Positions 26,197 through 38,946 of a stretch of 64,000 nt of DNA are shown piece after piece (positions within the stretch are counted from its first letter, which is position 1; every line of letters starts with the position of its first letter). The DNA lies in NCBI GenBank assembly GCA_021018815.1, contig JAITYX010000004.1:11934001-11998000 (forward strand), read 5' to 3'. The notes beneath the pieces were generated by a model that was not told where the DNA came from, ran no database searches, and saw only the letters and a program-made list of their open reading frames with translations. The position numbers and the translations under genes were made by a program. Source of the DNA: Talinum fruticosum. Lineage: Eukaryota > Streptophyta > Magnoliopsida > Caryophyllales > Talinaceae.

Positions 26197-26470
26197 TACT
26201 CCCTCCATCAAAAAAAAAAAAAATGTCTTATATTTCATTTTAAAATGCCACAAAACAATGATTACTTTTTAAATTGGGAAGCTTAAAATTTGCAAATTTC
26301 TCCAAACGACCCTTACTTTGAAGGAGGAAAAGTTTGAAATTATCTTTTTGAAGTCAAATACTAAAAACATTGTTGGCACTTTATTTATATATAAGATTAA
26401 TCAATTAACATTTTTTAAAAAAAAAACATGAAAAGTCAATTGAAACATTTAATTTACAACGGAGGGAATA
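26197..26470. mobile_element. Stowaway-like MITE
   Basis: Starts TACTCCCTCCATC and ends GGAGGGAATA, the hallmark ends of Tc1/mariner-type Stowaway MITEs inserted at TA. The interior differs from the other copies in this window, so it may be a separate subfamily. About 274 bp, non-coding. Confidence 0.65.
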
Positions 26471-29400
26471 TAAGTTATTTATTTAAATAAATATGCTTAA
26501 ATTACGTGCCAATCTCTTAATTCTTATTAATCTTGTTAATCATCTAGAACTTTGTACGTTAAGGCACTGTACTTATTTTATATCTATTATTCTTTTTATT
26601 TTTCTAGATTGTTGGGGTTGTTACTTGGCTTAGTTTCAACCAGGTGGTAAGCCCTTCTACTCAATTTCTTCGATCGAATCAAGATTTAAAAGTATTGTTA
26701 TTTTCTTTCCAATAAATTTTCTTTCCTTTTTGTAAGAGTTTGGGTTTATCTCTTTTTGTGAGAATTAGGGTTTCTTTCCTTCTTATGAAAGTCTTATTTC
26801 TCGCTTTTGTGTGAGTTATTTCTCTTTCCAATACATGCAAGTTTTATTAGGATTGTTGATTCGATTGGATAGTATATTATTTTTGATATTTTTATCAATT
26901 AGTTTCATTCATTTTGATTGAGAATGATTCAACAATGGAATTTCATATGTCTCGATCAAAGTGATATTTCCTCTAGATTGGATTTATTATATCACATAGA
27001 GATCTATTATATGAAATTACACAATAGCTCGCCGATATTCGGGAAAGACATATTGAAGTCGAAAAACACAATTTGTGCCCGGATTGATGCTAAAAATATG
27101 GAGCCGAGTGGAAGTATATTTACCATTAACTTTGTCGAAATAAAGATATGTTTTGTTATTTTAGATTTATTCGTGTTGGAGAATTATCTTTGTAAATGTC
27201 GAATGACTTTTTATTATTGAAATTTCTCTTTCTATCAAAAAATAAAATAAAATAACGTCCGATGTGTTATTAAATGAATATATTAGAATAGCGGCAACAA
27301 TTCACCCTTTTCACTAGGGTTTGAATCTTAAGGAGACAATTAACTTATAAGATGTACAAATTAGCTGAGTTGAGGTGTGGGTATGGACTCGATATCCCTA
27401 TTCCCTTAGACCTTAAATTTCAACCGAAACCCCGAAATAGGGGTCCAATTCGATGACTCACACTTATCATACAAAAAAAAAGGTATGATATATTATACAT
27501 AAGAGTTGCTTCAATTATGACCATCAAGTTAAAAACGTTAGTTTTAATTATTCAACTACAACCTACATATTGTTAGTACCCTCAAGAAATTGAACTATTA
27601 AACTAGAATTTTCTATTCAATAAACACGAAGCATCAACTATGTTAAAGTATCAATGAGACTTTATCTAATAACTAAATTATATCTCTAGTGTATTAATCA
27701 AAACTGAAATTATAAATATATTAAATTTTATATTTGATTTCACTATTATATTATATTATATTATATTGAGCTACCATGTTTTCCTGTTGACTCATAAAAA
27801 TTAGTGGTTGACTTGCTTCCTTGTATATACAACAATTTTTTTAATTAATATCCACACGTGTTCCATGCTTGTGAATTTTATACTTTACGCCCTGATTTTG
27901 CCGTCCAAATTGCAATTTGAAGCCTAAAAATATCCACAAATAAATGACCCACACATCTAATCATAGATTAATTTTTTTTTCTAATGAATCTTAATAATCA
28001 TAGATGAGTCTAGAATGCAATGAAACATGTCCACGATTATTGTACTATACAACATTAATCTTGTTGTTTTTGTGTGTGTGTGTGTGTTTGCTATAGTGCA
28101 TTAATTGAGTGGTCTAATAACAATGACATATAGCAAGATTTAATGGAAGAAAGTTGTGTATAAGAAGTCCATGTAATAAAATTACTCTAATGCAAGATAA
28201 ATGAAGAGTTGAACCCACCATATACCATCAATATATGCTAGAATTGGACAACGGGGTCGAGTAGGGTAAGGGTCGTCCCATTATGGAAAGAGAGAAAGAG
28301 CCAAAGTGGGGGTAGTGCATGAAGATGAGATGTATAAAAGAGCGACATGGAGAGAGAGAGTTATGACCCGCGTTCAACTCATTACTGACAGCGTCTGACC
28401 GTTTTTAGGCGATTTATGAGACCCTAACCCTTTTAAAAATTAAATAAATTTCAACCCCTTTTTTATATGACTCTAACCCTGAAATTCTATAAAATCCCTT
28501 GTCCATTGCCAGGGCTTAATATATACCCATAACTTCTATCTTAATCACTATTATAAGATCTCTTAATTATATAGTTATCAATTATAATCCATTTTTTCCT
28601 CAATAATTTTGCCTTTATAATGTGAGTTGATGGTGTGATGATCAATGTTCCCCCAAATATATCATCCTCTGGGCCTGTGGGCCCAGAGGGGGTGGGGGTT
28701 CAATGGGCTGATGCTTAGCCGAAACTGCCGTCAAGATGATAAGAAAGAAGTGCGATCACTTATCCCTTTACAGCAAAGAGTCTAGCTGTCACGTGACAAA
28801 ATCTACTTGGCAAATATTTTCAATCACTTGACGTTGTTAATCCAAAATCAATGAATCTTTCTTAATCATCTTATGCTTTCCTTATAAAAGGCTTTAATTA
28901 GCCGATAATCTTAACCCAAAATCAATAAATCTCAACTGTTTTATATTCTCTGTGTCTAATTATGGGCATTTGCTAAATGTAGAAATACATACAATGCATT
29001 AAAATGAAATTGTTATCGAGTTTCGATGTTGATATAAATTATGCCAACTTTTATATCTCATTTGAAAAATATTCGACATAGGGGTAATACTATTGGCAAT
29101 TTTCAAGTATATAAAAGGCAACTCGAGTAGAACATAATTAAATTAAGTGTAGTGTAGTTACACTGATTTATCTCGTGATTTCTTTTGACACCCTACAATG
29201 AACACAGTGCGACCATGGATAATGTATGGTAGTGTTTTAATTGTCGACTTATCTGATTCTTGGATAAGATAGCTATATAACTTGCCAAATCTATCTCTTT
29301 AACCCACTAAATGGGTAAAAAAATATTTTATTGGCACACATATTCTAAGAAAATTTGACTATTGACATATTTGTCAATTGGTATTGGTGCTATCCAAGTT

Positions 29401-30528
29401 CGAATCTAGGTGATCGCAAAATATTTTAATAATATAGATACCTCTCATATACACTTTGCTTCAGCTAATAATTTTTGTGATTATTTTTTATTATATAAAA
29501 TTTTCAAATACTGAATTTTATGACAATGAATCTCCTAAAAAACCAAGAATAAGAGTAGTACATCCTGGTCCTAGGGCTAGAATTGCAAACTAAATCAAGC
29601 AAAATATATCCAAAATAAAAGACAGCAAATAAAACTCCCATCTATCCATCCTTTTCTGAAAGTAGTGGTCCTCAATTTTCTTTTGATTTGTCTAATCATC
29701 TCCCTTACTCTTTCAACTCCTTAATTATCTTGATTATTAATATGGTTCTTTTTGTGTATATATACATTAAATTATTTGATACGTCGTACATCTCACTCAT
29801 GAACTTCCCCACACACACACACATATATAGTTAAAAACAGCGCTGACATAAATTCAAATTTAGGTCAAAATCGGGTCGGATAAATCAATCAATATGTAGA
29901 ATTTGTCTGAAATTTTTTTTTTCAAGTGAGGCAATTTAAACAAAAACCTGCATTCAGGTCAAAATCAGATGCAACTAACAAAAATAATAAAAATATTATG
30001 TTCAAATTTAAAATTTAAATAAAAATATTATAATCGGACCAAATTATTTCGAATCAAACAAGTTCAAATGATCTGAGACGAAATGTCACTAATGCTAGGT
30101 AAAAACTTTGTATATATGGATGAAATCTAAACCCTTTAGGGCACCCTCCGTCCTAAAAAGGGGTTGACGTAGTGTTAGAAGTTAGGGAAGGGGTACCAAA
30201 AATAATAGCATTAGGTTATGATTGGGTAAGATATGATGTCCAAAGTTGCAAGCATGTCTTTATAATTTAATGTTTTTGGGTGACACCATACCGTTAGTTA
30301 CAACTTACAAGCCTGCCTGTCTCTCTCTCTTAATAGTTAGTTATAAGTTATAATCCTATTAGGAAAAAGTGTAGGGCATGGTCCCTTAATTCCTTTTCGT
30401 GCAAGGCTCTTTAGCCCTTCACACATTCTTGCGTTATTAAAAACTAATAGGTTTTAGGTTTCGATTTCCGAAATGTGAGCGACTTTAAAGTTTGTATTAG
30501 AGACAGTTTTACGTAAAATTATCATAAG

Positions 30529-30576
<48 letters not shown>

Positions 30577-30657
30577 TATAGAAAGGTTGAGGAAAAATTA
30601 AGTAGGATGTTAGAATTTGTGCACGTCAAATTTCACTTATAAAATATCGGTTTTGAC
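26471..30657. other. Intergenic, no gene recognised
   Basis: AT-rich. The 100-codon open frame at 26918-27220 has no recognisable domain. Just after it, GAAATTTCTCTTTCTATCAA followed by A-rich sequence (about 27220-27255) looks like the 3' tail of a plant LINE in sense orientation. A degenerate repeat at about 27300-27480 resembles 61500-61680. Simple (GT)n runs lie at about 28070-28090 and 30540-30570. A perfect 9-bp hairpin lies at 28666-28689. Confidence 0.45.
30526..30575 (+). repeat. (TA)n(GT)n microsatellite
   Basis: A run of about 7 TA units passes into about 14 GT/TG units. It is a plain compound microsatellite in intergenic DNA. Confidence 0.9.
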
Positions 30658-31014
30658 TTAGGGCAACGGTTAAGAGTTATTTATATCTATTTAAAATGGA
30701 ATCTTATCTTAATATAATTACTAATATATTTTTCTCTAAATAATATCTTTTTATTATCCTATTAAATAAAGTCTTTTTTATTTTCAACATTATTATATGG
30801 TTGGTCGTAGATAAATTTTGATAAAAAAATGTTAGAGTTTTTAGTTATGTAAATTTCTATTAAAAAATAAATAAATAATTTGAAAAGAATTAGATAATCA
30901 GATTTAATAGAATAATAAACAAGATTTTATTTAGAAGGAAAATATATTAGTAATTATATTAAGATAAGATTTCATTTTAAATAGATATAAATAGATCTTA
31001 GGGCTGACGGTTAA
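30658..31014. mobile_element. Fold-back element with ~100-bp inverted arms
   Basis: The left arm (30658-30760) and right arm (about 30900-31014) are inverted copies: TTATTTATATCTATTTAAAA on the left matches the reverse complement on the right, continuing through ATCTTATCTTAATATAATTA and CTAATATATTTT. The tips differ slightly (TTAGGGCAACGGTTAAG on the left; the right arm ends CTTAGGGCTGACGGTTAA on the plus strand). The centre, about 140 bp, is AT-rich and non-coding. The superfamily is unknown. Confidence 0.75.
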
Positions 31015-33299
31015 TAAAATCGATAAAATATTTATGAGTTATATTATATTGCTTGTTAATTATTATTTTTTTAGAGAATAGTGATTGGAAATTTATATTT
31101 CAGGTACAATATTCACGTCGTAGTAGTATTTTTGACCCATTTAAATTTAAGATGAACATGTACTCGATTTGACATATTTGACAATCTAACAAATATGGAG
31201 TGGGTTTGTTGATTTAATTTCAAGCACAATAAATGTCAATTTTTTTTATTTTTCTTTTGTACAAATGAGATATAAATATTAATATAAGCGAAATTCAAAT
31301 TTAAATGTTTACTTAATATTGAACTAACTGACACTCACAACGTCGTAATCTAACTATAAGCCGAATAATTTAATTAAATAATCAAGATTAGATTGAGCAT
31401 GGAATAAGGACAAATTATTGAATCCAAATCTATGTGGAATCATATACACGAAGTACTTTTTTAAATTGCTTTAGAAATAGTGATAGGATGTTTCTATGTG
31501 CATGATTTGTTTATATTCTCTCAAATCCCACCTCTAGTCACATCACTAATATATATTTTTATTTTTTAAGTGTTCATCTACCTGCTCCGAGTTTATATTT
31601 TCAACAATTAATTTAGTTTTTTTATTTGAGACAAGATATTCTATATATTTCTTTTTTCCCTTCTTTCTTTAATCTACATTCACTTTGTATCGCATTTGTG
31701 TGAATATTGTTCATTTACACATATTGAAAAATATATATAAAACAGTATCATTAATTTAATTAATAAAATACCTAAGACTAAATAAATATTATACTTTTTA
31801 ATTCTTGATCCGTTCAAGTTACATAAAAATTATTATCTATTTTGTTTTCTATTCGTTTTTGTTTATTTTTATTCGTTTATATTTTTTGGTTAATCGTTTA
31901 GTCTTTTTATTCGTTTATACTCTTTTCTATTAATCATTTTTGTTTGTTTCGTTCATTTTTGTTCGTTTCTACTCTTTTATATTCGTTGTTACTTTTTTCT
32001 ATTCATTTCTACTAATATATACTATTTCTATTTGTTTTTTTTTTATGTAACTTCAAACATGCTCTAATCTGCCTGAATGTTTGATAATTTTGTCATATAC
32101 GTTTCTTAAGAGGTTTCATCATCTCCCATGCCTAATCTTTTTTTTTTTTTTTTTTTGAAGTAATCACCCATGCCTAATTTCATGCCTCAATGTGGGAGTT
32201 CCCCATCTGCCCTTTTGGTTTCTATTTTCGTTTATTTTGTTTTCTTCCTTTTTTATTAGGCAAGGCAAGACAAGACAAGATTGATTAGAAGGAGACGGCA
32301 GATTTTGACAACGTGGATCACGTCTCATTAGCTAATCAAACCTTCACAATCGACGTTATTAGGAGCACTAATCAACAAATATTTCTTGTCAATGTTTAAT
32401 CAATTTAATTCAAAATATCTTTAGATAATTTAATTTTATACATTTATTCATTTATCACATTTATTAATTATGTACTAGTTAAAGAATGAGTTTGTGGTTT
32501 AAACAGATCGTAGAAATTAAAATATATATATATATATTTTTCATCGGAAGGAAGTTATATTTTTCACGAGTTAAAACATAATATAAATCACTAATGGACA
32601 TATTAAGGACACAATATGGATTATATTTAAGTCAAATTCGAAAATTTATAATGTAGGGTTGATAATGAACAAACGAATGAGCAACTTGTTTGTCACTATT
32701 TAGGAAAGAAAATGTGCATAAATAAAAATGACTACTATACTACTAATCTTAATAATGTCATCAATCAAGAGAACAACTCAAGAGGCAAATATATCCTTAG
32801 TTTCATATTTATTGTTAAAGACCATTTCAGGAATGTAAATATATTTAAAACTTATTTTGTATATCGAGTTGTTATCGGCCACCATTTTTTCGAGAGGTAA
32901 ATTAACTATTACTACAAAATTAGCAAAAATAAAAAATTACAAAATGTTCGACTTCTTAGTTCTAAAAGTAATCCAACTAAACCCTTTAACACGTAAAATT
33001 AGAATAGAGTGACATTTTTTAATGAAGATTCATCACATGCAACTTCTATGGGCATTGAAAATTTTAATTTATTATTAAACAAAATTGCTTTAGTTTGAGT
33101 CAATTAATATTTATCCAATAAAATTATTTTAAATAAAAAAGTAAAACAAAAAAGTTGGGTTAATTTAGACTTGGACTCAAATGGAATGAGCCTATTTAAT
33201 AGAATGCCAATTTATATAAATTAGTTCATATCATTTTATTTGAATTTCTAATGGACCATACTTTTCGTATGGGCTGCTAGCTTGTTACTCTGTCTTTAC
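31015..33299. other. Intergenic with TTCGTTT-rich degenerate repeats
   Basis: No gene recognised. From 31850 to 32040 the DNA is a degenerate array of pieces such as ATTCGTTTATATT and TTCTACTCTTTTAT. Similar pieces recur at 34645-34760. A poly-T micro-insertion at 32137-32166 is listed separately. The 62-codon frame at 32712-32900 has no recognisable domain. Confidence 0.45.
32125..32178 (-). mobile_element. Poly-T micro-insertion with 12-bp target duplication
   Basis: CCCATGCCTAAT occurs at 32125-32136 and again at 32067+100 (32167-32178). Between the copies are about 30 bp, mostly T, followed by GAAGTAATCA. This is the pattern of an antisense LINE- or SINE-mediated insertion cut down to its poly(A) tail. 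Confidence 0.6.
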
Positions 33300-33744
33300 T
33301 AAGGCGCTTGTTCGACATCGGTGTTTGGAGTAACTTTTAGTGTTTTGATCGAGTCAACACACTAACCAACCAAATATTAGCATTTGTTAAGGTATAGTTT
33401 CAACTAGCGTTTGTAGTAACTTGTAACGTTTTAAGTAGTGTTTCGAAAAATTAAGAATATTAGTTTTTCATATTTAAAAGTAGAGTTTCATATTTTTTGA
33501 CAAAAACATTCTTTCATTAATTTTTATTTGGAAAATTATGTATATCCTTTTACGTCAATTTACAATAATCAGCTAACTCAACCACTAAATTTACCGAACA
33601 CATTTATTCAACCGCTCGGTTCAACGAGTTAAAAATTTAACAGTCAAAATCTAACAGCTTATCACTTATCGCCTACCTAAACAATTATCAACTACATAAA
33701 CAGGTTATCCGTCGCTCAAAGAGCTATTTTACCAAATAGGGCCT
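33300..33744 (+). mobile_element. ~430-bp MITE, copy 1
   Basis: Starts TAAGGCGCTTGTTCG and ends ACCAAATAGGGCCTA, so the ends are imperfect inverted repeats of the AAGGCCCTATTCGGCAA kind. The interior is shared along its length with 38947-39368, including CCTTTTACGTCAATTTACAA, TTTACCGAACACATTTATTC and AATTATCAACTAC. Non-coding, and of hAT-like or Mutator-like MITE style. Confidence 0.75.
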
Positions 33745-33944
33745 AAACCATCAGCCAAATTTTCTTTTCCCTCAAGCTCTATCAAATTTTTAAAAAAATT
33801 ATTCATTTTTTAAATTAGGCTCACTTCCAATTTGCTATTTAATCTAATGATATAAGATTTCTTTTTCAATTTTTTTTGTGTGGTTGGGGGAAGGGGAGAT
33901 TGAAGGACGATACACGAATGAGGATGAATGATAGAGATATTTTG

Positions 33945-34584
33945 TTGAATTAAATGCATACATTTATTATTCAAATTCTTTTACTTCTTATTTTAATTAA
34001 TTTATTCGTTTTATAATATATGTTATTTTAACTAATTTTTTATTTGATAAAATCTATCATTTTATAATTTTAATGACATAGTAATTACTAATTTATTAAT
34101 TTTCTCCTTATTAATTATTTTTTCTTTTATTCATTAACTTTTTTATTTCTAATAAAACTTGAGAACAACTTCATCTTTGACACATAAATTTTATTATAAA
34201 TTTTATATTTAATATTCATCCACAATTTAAAAATAATATAAAGTAATAAATTTTATATTTAATATTCATCCACAATTTAAAAATAATATAAAGTATGAAA
34301 TGAATGAAGTATATACTCACTCCGTTTCAAAATATATGTCGCTTTAAAGTTATGAGGAAATACTAACATAACACAAAAATTTACAATAAAATTTGTGCTA
34401 AAGAACCAAGTTACCCTAATATTTTATTGGAAATGAAGAAAATTGATGAAAATACAGAGAGAAACAAGCAATTTATATAAAAAAATTGGTAATATTGTCA
34501 TTAATACTTCATTGAAATGATAAAGTGACAGTATATTTTAAGAAAAAAATTAATTAAAGTATATATTATAAAATAGAAGGATAT
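33945..34584. mobile_element. Two Stowaway-like MITE copies, one with an internal 50-bp tandem repeat
   Basis: 34314-34584 is a copy starting TACTCACTCCGTTTCAAAAT and ending near AATAGAAGGATATT. The stretch about 33955-34313 reads as a degenerate copy in the opposite orientation. It contains a near-perfect tandem duplication of 50 bp, 34201-34250 and 34251-34300, with 2 mismatches. No coding capacity. Confidence 0.6.
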
Positions 34585-35545
34585 TTTGATGAGTGCTACG
34601 GCCTCTTCCAGTTTATATGAAAAACAAAATCTATTTATATTTTATGTTCGTTTATTTATGTTATAACAACTCATTTATATTCATTTATGTTCGTTTATAT
34701 TCGTTTTAGTTCATTTCTACTCTTTTATGTTCGAGTTATGTTTATTTATATTTATTTATATATATTTTATATGTAAATTCGAACAATGACTTGACCTCTT
34801 ACCTCAAAAAAATAATTTATAAAAAATCTAATTGCCGTATTTGTATGTATCCATCCATATATGTGAAGAATACACATAATGGTGGCCACGTGTAAATGTA
34901 TTATTTAATATTGTGAAATCTAAAAATGAGGGAAGAGGGGACATTTTCCTAAGTTCCCATGGACCAATAATTAATTTACGATTTAAAGCATTAATTATTT
35001 ATCTTCAATTAACAAACAACTGTCAATTGATGGACATCTGAGTCCAACACGTGTCATATCGGATAAGGTTATGGATCATGATTTTTGTTTTGGATTTCTC
35101 AAGTCAGGGGGGATTCATTCACCTCCAACACAAACTCTATTAATTATTTGGTTATAACCCCATTTATGATTTCTTCTCTAACTTTGAGCTCATCCTTCCC
35201 ATCAAAAAATATATAAATTAATTTCTGCTCACTTGCTTCACAACCGACTCCTAATGTGGCTTTCACTTGTTTGGAATTCGATAAACTATAAATGTATTCG
35301 TATTTTATTTAACCGTAACGAGTTATAAGATTGTAAGCGAATTACAAACAATCGTAAATAATCGTATAAAATTAATAAGATAATTTTAAAGTTATTTATA
35401 AAAAATTATAAGTAAGTAGAAGCAGTTTAAAGAGGTGTAAGGAGCTGTAAGTTTGTAAGTTAAAGTTAAATAGAACAAAATCATAGTTTTACATTTATAT
35501 TTTAACAAGCATTCTTGTTAGTATATGTTTTGTCCCATTTCACAA
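34585..35545. other. Intergenic, no gene recognised
   Basis: AT-rich sequence with TTCGTTTATATTCGTTT-like degenerate repeats at 34645-34760 and nothing else I can name. Confidence 0.4.
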
Positions 35546-36030
35546 TACTTCTTCCGTTTTAAAATACGTGGTATTTTAAGATTATGAGGGTTTGCCAATG
35601 AAACACAAAATCTATGGTAAAATTTGTGATAAAAGGCTAAGTTGTCCTAAAATTTCATTAAAAAAAAACAATTGATAAGGATAAAATTGTAAACAAGTCA
35701 TTTTGATATTGTAAAGTGACAGATATTATGAAACAAAAAGTTAGTTAAAGTGACATGTATTTTAAAATGGAGGGAGTACATGTGACTTCAACTAATTTTT
35801 TTGTTTCACAATATCTATTAATTTACAATACCAATGATTATTAATGACTCATTTATCAATTTTATCTTTGTTAATTACTTTTTCTGCTCTTTTTTCATTA
35901 ACTTTCTCTATTCCTTATGAAACTTTGCAATTGGGTCTTTTAATATAAAATTTGTCATAAATTTGTGTATTTCCTTAATATTCTCGCACATCTCAAAAAC
36001 GACAAGTATTGTGAAACGGAAGGATTATAT
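35546..36030. mobile_element. Two abutting, oppositely oriented Stowaway-like MITEs
   Basis: 35546-35779 runs from TACTTCTTCCGTTTTAAAAT to AAAATGGAGGGAGTA. 35776-36028 runs from GTACATGTGACTTCAACTAA to GTGAAACGGAAGGATTA and matches the same family in reverse. They share the junction TA, as expected when one copy inserts at the edge of another. Confidence 0.7.
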
Positions 36031-36043
36031 AATGCAAAATAAG

Positions 36044-36594
36044 TACTTCCTATTTCAAATTGCAGGTCACTTTAGTGGAGTAAAGGAAAACCAAAACTAA
36101 CTAAAAATCAAATAATTAAAAGGTAAATTGTCTACTATGGCCCAGTTCTTCTTTTTATAATTTTTTAGTAAATAATTAATAAAAGTAAATCGGTAAGCTA
36201 GTAATTAATATGTCACCGGAATTGTAAAGCGATAAGTATTGTGAAAGAGTAAAAATTAGTAAAAGTAACATGTATTTTGAAAAATGAGGGAGTACATTGT
36301 TTGATCATTATTATATGTAAATACTTCCTCCGTTTCAAAATGTATATTGTTTTAAGGTTATATGGGAATATCAAGGAAACACATAATTCATGACAAATTT
36401 TATATTAAAATACTAAGTTACCCTTGTGTTTTATTGAAAATGAAAAAAAATCAATAAAAAAGAAGAGAAACACAAGTAATTAATAAGGACAAAATTGGTA
36501 AATTAATAATTAATATGTCATTGGAATTGTAAAGTAATAAGTGTTATGCAACGAAAAAGTTAGAAGTGATGTATTTTCAAACGGAGAGAGTATA
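36044..36594 (+). mobile_element. Two more Stowaway-like MITE copies
   Basis: 36044-36295 starts TACTTCCTATTTCAAATT and ends AAAATGAGGGAGTA. 36322-36594 starts TACTTCCTCCGTTTCAAAAT and ends ACGGAGAGAGTATA. Shared internal pieces include TTAATATGTCA followed by GGAATTGTAAAG and GATAAGTATTGTGAAA. Together with the copies to the left this makes a cluster of about six copies in 2.6 kb. Confidence 0.75.
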
Positions 36595-38093
36595 ATGCTA
36601 AATAAATGCCAACAAACACAATGAAAGACATCTAATCTAAATTTAAAAGTTAGTAAAACAAAATCACCAAAAGAGACCACTTAATTGCAAGAAAGCAGCT
36701 AATAAATGTATATCAAACCCAATACTTGGCATTCATTGTTATACGAACATTAATCAAGATTAGGTTTGATACTACCTCACATAATTTACCAGATGTTTGA
36801 TGTTTTTTTGTTATTGTTACAATGAGAAGCAAATGTCGGTGTATTCGGGATTCAAATTCAAGTATTTCGGGATTGAAATTTAAGTATATATACAACCGTT
36901 AATCAGTTGAATCAATTTACACCCACAAATATTTGATGACTTAAATAATATTATTTTTTGTATCTTTTGAATTGGGTTGACTGCATGTAACTATTATTTT
37001 GACTTTGTAATTTTGACTGATCACTTTGTTTAGTATACTTTATCTTTATCTTTATCAACGGTTTAAAACCAAAGATAAAGGAAGCTTGAAGATAAAAAGT
37101 TACTGAAAAGTCAACATTTTTTCCTTTTTCTTTTTTTTTGGAATGAAAATATGACTATTAGTTTTCCATTAAAAGGCCAAACGGAAATTACGCTAATTCC
37201 GTGTTAAAAATGCTAAGGTGGTGTTTGGTTAGAGTTGGGAATGGAATTTGATATCTTTAGGTATTAAGTTTTCATAATTTGTGTTTGGTTGAACTTTTAA
37301 GGATTTTGATTCCATTCAAAGATTTTGATTCCTCTCGTTTTTAGATGTATCAAATCTCATTTCTCCAAGAAATCAAATTTTCTTTTCCCCAAAAAAATAT
37401 CCACGAAATCTCATTTTCTTCCATTTTTCATTAAATCCCAATTATTAATAAAATATGCTTATGCTTATTTTTATTTTATGATATGTTACTTAAATTTTTC
37501 AAATGTTACGTAAGTGATAAAGTTTATATAGAAAATATCACTTTTGCACTTAAATGAAGGTTAACATAAATCTTATTTGTTAATTTTAATTGAAGCACGT
37601 TATGGAACTATTTTCTTCGTTTGTTGTTATTTTGATTTTGTTGTCATTTTTTTTGTTACAATATTAAATAATTTTGGCACTTTTGCTAATTTTTTTGTCA
37701 AATAAAGATTAAGGCCAATTGGCATAGTCGCACATCAGCTGAATTTTTCCATATAAATTTGAAATGATAAAAAAAAAACCTGCTAAAAAGTAACTATGTA
37801 ATATCAACAAATAATTTTCATTTAGTTACCATATATTTAATTTCCTTCAATACTAACAACTCTATATTAACCCCGAACAACTCCCCTCCCCTCCACACCA
37901 AAAAAAAAAAAAAAATCTAAACTGATTTTTTTTTTTACCAAAAGTATAATCCTTTTCTTGCTGTTGAGCTTTAAGGTAAAAGGCAGCTCTCATTTCAACC
38001 AACACTGTGTTGGTTCTAAACTCAAATTACACTGTCAACTTTAAACATGTACAAATACTATACAATGAACAATAAAATCCGAAAAAGTATTTA

Positions 38094-38170
<77 letters not shown>

Positions 38171-38946
38171 CCTTGAATGTATTTACTAGCTCAAAACAAT
38201 AAATAATTTAAAAACGGGCAAATAAAGAAAGATATGTGATAATTGGTTTGATTAATTGTGCTCCTAAGAAATTTGGCATAGCTTAGGAACATTCACTTTC
38301 TGAAATTAGTATTCTATAGTCAAAACATTCTAAAGTAGCTTTGTTTCATTCTATATATAGAATAAATAAACCATTGTAATTTAGTGAACTTCTAGATATG
38401 TATATGTGGAATTTTTCATAACCTCAATTATTTTCACATTTCTTTTTAAATTTTCATTTTATCAAAACATAATTAATTTTCCTAATTTCCCTTGAATTTT
38501 GACTATTCCAATAGTATTTCGTATTATATTTAAATTCTTTTCTTTTTTTTTTTTTGATAGAAAAAGCTATAGGAATTCTTATTCTTACATAATAAAAGTA
38601 TAAAACTAAGGAAACTCATATGATTAGACAAGTATTTTGCTTAGCATAATAAAACAACGCAATCATGGCCACTAACTCTTACTTAACCAATAAAACAATT
38701 TTTAAAGCATAATGTGAAATATAAATCTCTATATTCTGTTTAAGAAAAAAAAATGCACTTACATAGTACCTTTGTAATAGGATTTGACAAAGTATCATAT
38801 ATTATTCATAAACTGTGTACATGTGTTATAATTTATTTATAAAAAAATATATAAATTATAAAATTTCTTCATATACCCCTAATCAATTCATTATTCAAGT
38901 ATTTTTTAAAAATCATAAAAACAAAGCTAATATTATCAGTATCGCT
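36595..38946. other. Intergenic, no gene recognised
   Basis: AT-rich. Holds GTGGTGTTTGGTTAGAGTTG at 37211-37230, which looks like the left end of a hAT-type MITE whose right end I could not find. Also holds a (TA)n tract (listed) and TTTTTTTTGATAGAAAAAG at about 38553-38571, which resembles an antisense LINE 3' end. Confidence 0.4.
38097..38164. repeat. (TA)n microsatellite
   Basis: About 34 uninterrupted TA units. Such tracts are highly variable and self-complementary. Confidence 0.95.

Noticed and set aside
26918..27220. 100-codon plus-strand open frame
   Set aside because: No recognisable domain, AT-rich codons, and it runs into what looks like a LINE 3' tail.
28240..28420. Possible microRNA precursor or promoter around TATAAAAGAGC
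   Set aside because: No mature microRNA sequence that I know is present, no long fold-back is visible, and no gene follows.
30526..38164. Simple repeats (TA)n and (GT)n as possible origins or CRISPR-like arrays
   Set aside because: They are plain microsatellites without spacer structure in a plant genome; no CRISPR array, operon, phage or bacterial feature exists in this window.
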